Shown here: in pieces, positions 6,175-8,226 of the stretch
How positions within the stretch are numbered: the first letter of the stretch is position 1
How the letters are laid out: each line of letters opens with the position of its first letter
Source of the DNA: Candidatus Falkowiibacteriota bacterium
GTDB taxonomy: Bacteria > Patescibacteriota > Patescibacteriia > Patescibacteriales > UBA12075
Reading direction: 5' to 3'
Assembly (NCBI GenBank): GCA_003647675.1
Contig: QMNH01000041.1
Span: 1 to 8,226 of the forward strand
DNA length: 8,226 nt
The notes under the pieces: model-generated
The model's database searches: none
Seen by the model: the letters and a program-made list of their open reading frames with translations, nothing else
What the model was told of the DNA's origin: nothing
Made by a program: the position numbers and the translations under genes

Positions 6175-6550
6175 TGAACGGGCCCTGGCTGGGATCATCG
6201 AACGGCTACAGGCGAACGAACAGAAATTGATTCGGATGCGGCAACTGTTCGCGGTCGCCGCTGGGGTTCCGATGAAAAGTTTGTCGGCGCCGACAAATGG
6301 TAATTGGTCGGCGCCACCTGTCGAACAGGAAATGGTTCTAAAGAAGTGTTCACGATGCCATACGGGCGAAGGGGAAGGGGTTGAAAAGTTTGCTCTGGAT
6401 CTGTTTCCCGGGATGTCGCCCGAGGCGTTGCGGGAACAACGGGCCCGAATGATCGACGCGGTCCTGTCTAAGGAAATGCCGCCGGAACCCGCTACGTTTG
6501 ACGCGGGGGAACTTGAGCAATTCATGCGAGAACTGTACGGTTCGGACTAA
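5942..6550 (+). CDS. Exported single-heme c-type cytochrome
   Basis: A 202-residue protein. It starts with a clear signal peptide (MNSLKIGFLATLLFTVSPLLA, cleavage near residues 21-22), has a Tyr/Asn-rich linker, a predicted coiled coil at about 78-105 (DERALAGIIERLQANEQKL), and a C-terminal cytochrome c domain with CSRCH (136-140) and a distal Met candidate, M179 in SKEMPPE, in the usual MPP context. It should carry one covalently bound heme in the periplasm and transfer electrons, with the upstream heme protein as the obvious candidate partner. The start is supported by AACGCGAAAGG eight bases upstream. The first 77 codons overlap the 3' end of the upstream frame by 233 nt, which is unusually long; codon use and the signal peptide favour this frame as the selected one there. 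The stop is TAA at 6548-6550. The cytochrome call is firm; the physiological role is unknown. Confidence 0.85.
   Translation: MNSLKIGFLATLLFTVSPLLAEPCRTSSMFRSSRQPIRVVIPTLNLIPSGYPVGNLGTVGYRTGYNQNQERNGAADGDERALAGIIERLQANEQKLIRMRQLFAVAAGVPMKSLSAPTNGNWSAPPVEQEMVLKKCSRCHTGEGEGVEKFALDLFPGMSPEALREQRARMIDAVLSKEMPPEPATFDAGELEQFMRELYGSD
6280..6297. repeat. 18-bp perfect palindrome within the cytochrome gene
   Basis: TTTGTCGGC followed directly by GCCGACAAA is a gapless 18-bp palindrome. Its core GTCGGCGCC recurs as a direct repeat at 6307-6315, 24 bases downstream. It encodes part of the linker (SLSAPTNGNWSAPP) just before the heme domain. Gapless palindromes of this length suit a dimeric protein binding site, but chance or codon-level repetition of the SAP motif cannot be excluded. 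Confidence 0.6.
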
Positions 6551-6601
6551 TCCAGGACGAACCAGGAAACCACTACCCAAAAAAACAGAGGAACCCAGAC
6601 C

Positions 6602-7015
6602 ATGAAATCGATTCTAGCTATTGCCCTGATTTCGTCCGCCGTTGTCGCGGGCTGCGAACCGAAAGACGCGGACGCCCAGGATGTCGACCGTCTAGTCGTC
6701 GCGTCTGGTTTTATCGGCGACCAGGCGATCAGGATCGAAATTCCGATTCGAGCGATCGAGTTTGATTCGTTTGATCTTCTTAATTTCGACAACGATCGAC
6801 GCCAGGGTTGTCGGGATCAAGGTTGTCGGGGTCGTGGCCGCCGGGGTCGTGGCCGCCGGTTCGATCGAAATGGCATCCTTGCCAATGTCGGGAACCGCCC
6901 GCTGGGTGATCGGAAAATTGAAATCGAAATCGATATCGACGACGACCGGGATTTCGGCATCGTCGATCTACTGCGATTGCGCCGGGACTGTGGACGTCGC
7001 GGGGCCTGTCGTTAA
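6602..7015 (+). CDS. Putative lipoprotein with Cys/Arg/Gly repeats
   Basis: A 137-residue protein starting with a lipoprotein signal peptide (MKSILAIALISSAVVAGC); the lipobox VAGC puts the lipidated cysteine at residue 18. The mature part has alternating hydrophobic and charged stretches (IRIEIPIRAIEFDSFD, KIEIEIDIDDD), which suggests beta strands, on either side of a low-complexity block at about residues 67-87 (GCRDQ-GCRGR-GRRGR-GRR) made by a DNA tandem repeat. Two more cysteines occur near the C-terminus. GAGGAAC (6588-6594) is the Shine-Dalgarno. It lies 51 bases after the cytochrome gene, in the same direction, so it may be an envelope partner of the heme proteins. An overlapping frame (6762-7193) is Val/Ala-rich and has no convincing start. 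I do not recognise a family; the lipoprotein call is good, the function unknown. Confidence 0.7.
   Translation: MKSILAIALISSAVVAGCEPKDADAQDVDRLVVASGFIGDQAIRIEIPIRAIEFDSFDLLNFDNDRRQGCRDQGCRGRGRRGRGRRFDRNGILANVGNRPLGDRKIEIEIDIDDDRDFGIVDLLRLRRDCGRRGACR
6806..6859 (+). repeat. 15-bp tandem repeat, about 3.6 units
   Basis: Period-15 repeat: GGTTGTCGGGATCAA, GGTTGTCGGGGTCGT, GGCCGCCGGGGTCGT, then GGCCGCCGG. The stretch 6828-6842 is repeated exactly at 6843-6857. The period is a multiple of three, so it adds the five-residue units GCRDQ, GCRGR, GRRGR and GRRFD to the lipoprotein without breaking the frame. It probably arose by slippage or unequal exchange, and copy number may vary. Confidence 0.85.
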
Positions 7016-7064
7016 ACTTTTGGCTCAGTCGTTATTTCTTGCGCGGTGGCGACTGTCCTTTCGC

Positions 7065-7100
7065 CCGCCGCTGGTGTCTTCATACCGATGCCAGCGGCGG
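7065..7100. promoter_or_regulatory. GC-rich hairpin in the leader of the 7124 gene
   Basis: CCGCCGCTGG (7065-7074) and CCAGCGGCGG (7091-7100) are exact 10-bp complements around a 16-nt loop. They lie in the 108-base gap between the lipoprotein stop and ATG 7124. Only TTTC follows the stem, so termination would be weak; an RNA-processing, stability or attenuation role is equally possible. An upstream GCGGTGGCG (near 7042-7050) could compete for pairing with the left arm, allowing alternative folds. Confidence 0.5.
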
Positions 7101-7123
7101 TTTCAAAACAAAGGAATCACGAT

Positions 7124-7645
7124 ATGCCGATCATCAACGAAGTCGGGAACCAGTCAGGGCAGAACGGCGGGGTGTTCGTCGTGTCACCGATGAACCCGTT
7201 CCGAATACTACGGGACGATTCAGCAACCGCCGACAACGCCGGGGCGAAAATTGTCGCCCCGGCTGTTCTAATCGCCGCGAACCAGGGACAGCGGGTTCTG
7301 GGCGGAACGACGCTGGTCCTGGCTCAGGATCACGCGATTTCCGCGCCGACCCAGTCGGTCAAGGTCCAGGTTTTCGGTTACGACTGGGAAAACTTCTTAC
7401 GGGACGCGGACGGCGACAACGCACGCGCGTCGATCGTCCAACTGTTGTGGCCCGATGGTTCCTATTCGATGGAACTGACGGTTGATAATGCGGACGACGT
7501 TCAACAGACCGTCAGTGCCGGGGGAATCCGGCGGACTGCATCGTTTGAAATCGATCTGAAAGGATCGTCCGGTGTCCTGGTCGGGATCGAACTGGCCCAG
7601 GGCGGAACGGTCGCCTACGGTGTGATCGTCGGGAAAACGATCTGA
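7124..7645 (+). CDS. Unrecognised beta-rich protein (173 aa)
   Basis: ATG 7124 is chosen because AAAGGAAT lies about ten bases upstream and the hairpin at 7065-7100 ends before it; an in-frame ATG at 7046 would put the hairpin inside the coding region. The protein begins MPIINEVGNQSGQNGG, has no cysteine, signal peptide or membrane segment, and is built of short hydrophobic strands separated by Gly/Asp turns (VKVQVFGYDWENFL, TASFEIDLKGSSG, VAYGVIVGKTI). Such all-beta proteins are common among phage structural proteins (decoration, fibre or minor capsid), but no family is recognised and this remains a guess. It lies 40 bases upstream of the next unknown gene in the same direction, suggesting co-transcription. 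Codon use matches the window. Confidence 0.7.
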   Translation: MPIINEVGNQSGQNGGVFVVSPMNPFRILRDDSATADNAGAKIVAPAVLIAANQGQRVLGGTTLVLAQDHAISAPTQSVKVQVFGYDWENFLRDADGDNARASIVQLLWPDGSYSMELTVDNADDVQQTVSAGGIRRTASFEIDLKGSSGVLVGIELAQGGTVAYGVIVGKTI

Positions 7646-7685
7646 CGACCGCCTGGCCCGTTTCGACGAACCCGAGGAACGAACG

Positions 7686-8147
7686 ATGTCCCGAATCATT
7701 CTGCCGAACGCCGGAATTCAACGCTGGACGATGGCGCCGCATCTATTACGCCGGGTCGAATCAGTGGCCGTCGAACCGCCGGCGCTCGACGATTTGGAAG
7801 ACATCGGGGATTGGTTTTCGTACCATTTCCCGGAGGACGTTTTCGAGTCCGCCGGCGACGTCACGATCTGGATCGACTCGTCTGTCGACGCCGGGCCTGG
7901 AACGAAAAATATGTTCCCGGCTAATTCGCCAGGTGCGCCTGACGCGATCGCGAACGGGTCCGGGGCGTTCTGGTCCCGCCAGTCCGCATTGACGCCACAC
8001 CAAGGGGTCGGGGTGTCCTGTGACGTCAACAGGTCGACGTTCGATTCCTGGACGCACGGAATGTTATTTACCGCGTTTACGGTCGAACAGTTCGTGGTCA
8101 ATTCGATTGAACACCTGACCCCGTACTGTCCGCCCCCCGCGTCGTAA
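7686..8147 (+). CDS. Unrecognised protein (153 aa)
   Basis: Starts at ATG 7686 with a good Shine-Dalgarno, GAGGAAC (7674-7680), and stops at TAA 8145-8147. The product begins MSRIILPNAGIQRWTMAPHL, continues with an acidic segment (PALDDLEDIGDWFSYHFPEDVF), a strand-rich part (DVTIWIDSSVDAG), a Gly/Asn/Pro-rich loop region and an aromatic C-terminal part (FDSWTHGMLFTAFTVEQFVV), ending in PPPAS. There are two cysteines and no signal peptide, membrane segment or catalytic signature that I can name. Its neighbour at 7124 is also strand-rich and unknown, so the two may form one functional pair, possibly structural. The codons for TVEQFVVNSI form one arm of the inverted repeat that reaches the window edge. 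Confidence 0.7.
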   Translation: MSRIILPNAGIQRWTMAPHLLRRVESVAVEPPALDDLEDIGDWFSYHFPEDVFESAGDVTIWIDSSVDAGPGTKNMFPANSPGAPDAIANGSGAFWSRQSALTPHQGVGVSCDVNRSTFDSWTHGMLFTAFTVEQFVVNSIEHLTPYCPPPAS

Positions 8148-8226
8148 GTTTGGAAACGGATCCATCGCGAAGAAAATATCGACGTGAACCCAAAAATCAT
8201 CGAACTGACCACGAACTGTTCGACCG
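8080..8226. repeat. 28-bp near-perfect inverted repeat reaching the window edge
   Basis: Bases 8080-8107 match the reverse complement of 8199-8226 at 27 of 28 positions (single mismatch at 8101/8205), with 91 bases between the arms. The outer end of the right arm coincides with the last base of the window, so the repeat may extend further. The left arm lies in the 7686 gene, the right arm in the start of the next reading frame. Causes to consider are a true long hairpin, a duplicated inverted segment, or an artefactual fold-back at a contig end. Confidence 0.8.
8184..8226 (+). CDS. Possible start of a further gene (truncated by window edge)
   Basis: A frame starting with GTG at 8184 stays open to the window end and reads VNPKIIELTTNCST. 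A weak purine-rich GAAGAAA lies upstream, and the 36-base gap after the previous stop fits the spacing of the other genes. No ATG occurs between 8148 and the edge. Most of the visible codons fall in the right arm of the inverted repeat, so if that repeat is an assembly artefact this gene start is false too. Too short to say anything about function. Confidence 0.3.
   Translation, partial: MNPKIIELTTNCST

Noticed and set aside
6762..7193. Val/Ala-rich frame overlapping the lipoprotein gene, ending in SSCHR
   Set aside because: It begins mid-gene without a Shine-Dalgarno and the repeat explains its VVGVVAAGVVAAG content. The lipoprotein frame has a signal peptide and start site.
7718..8212. 164-codon minus-strand frame spanning the terminal inverted repeat
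   Set aside because: It has no ribosome site and is opposite a + strand gene with a good start. Its continuity through the repeat follows from the repeat itself.
1..8226. CRISPR array, IS element ends, rRNA or tRNA genes
   Set aside because: No regularly spaced 23-40 bp repeats with unique spacers, no transposase motifs and no rRNA or tRNA folds were seen on either strand.

Overview
The window looks like part of a mobile replicon (phage, prophage or plasmid) from a GC-rich bacterium, most likely a planctomycete. That host guess is inference. It rests on the cytochrome-like proteins at 4288-6550, which resemble a heme-c protein family I associate with Planctomycetota (recognised from memory of conserved blocks, not searched), and on the GC-rich codon use. 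All convincing genes are on the + strand, are tightly packed or overlapping, and share one codon style (CTG, GTC, GGG, CCG, TCG, with GAA for Glu), so they appear to have a common history. No integrase, portal, terminase, capsid or partition gene is recognisable here, so the element type stays open.

Left part (2-4012), replication module. Two small unknown genes overlap by four bases and are followed by a hairpin plus T-tract that could be a terminator. An ERCC4-family nuclease (604-1125) then overlaps a 971-residue primase-helicase (1097-4012), which has a degenerate CHC2-like N-terminus, a Toprim domain and a P-loop ATPase domain.

Middle (about 3889-4287), candidate replication origin. The last codons of the primase-helicase carry six direct copies of GGGGACAG plus inverted copies, including a perfect 14-bp inverted repeat. 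A 275-base non-coding region follows that is much more AT-rich than the genes. It holds a canonical G-quadruplex motif, TTTTAC/GTAAAA motifs in both orientations and short GC repeats. Rep-type gene, iteron-like repeats and an AT-rich stretch together resemble a theta-type origin; this is inferred from architecture only.

Right part (4288-8226), an apparently co-directional gene group. It encodes a cytoplasmic zinc-ribbon / membrane segment / heme-binding (CxxCH) fusion, a second exported single-heme cytochrome, a lipoprotein with a 15-bp tandem repeat, two unrecognised proteins without signal peptides, and the start of another gene. If the replication genes and cytochromes do sit on one mobile element, it would move envelope redox proteins between hosts. 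The last 147 bases contain a near-perfect 28-bp inverted repeat whose outer arm ends exactly at the window edge; this may be real or a contig-end artefact.
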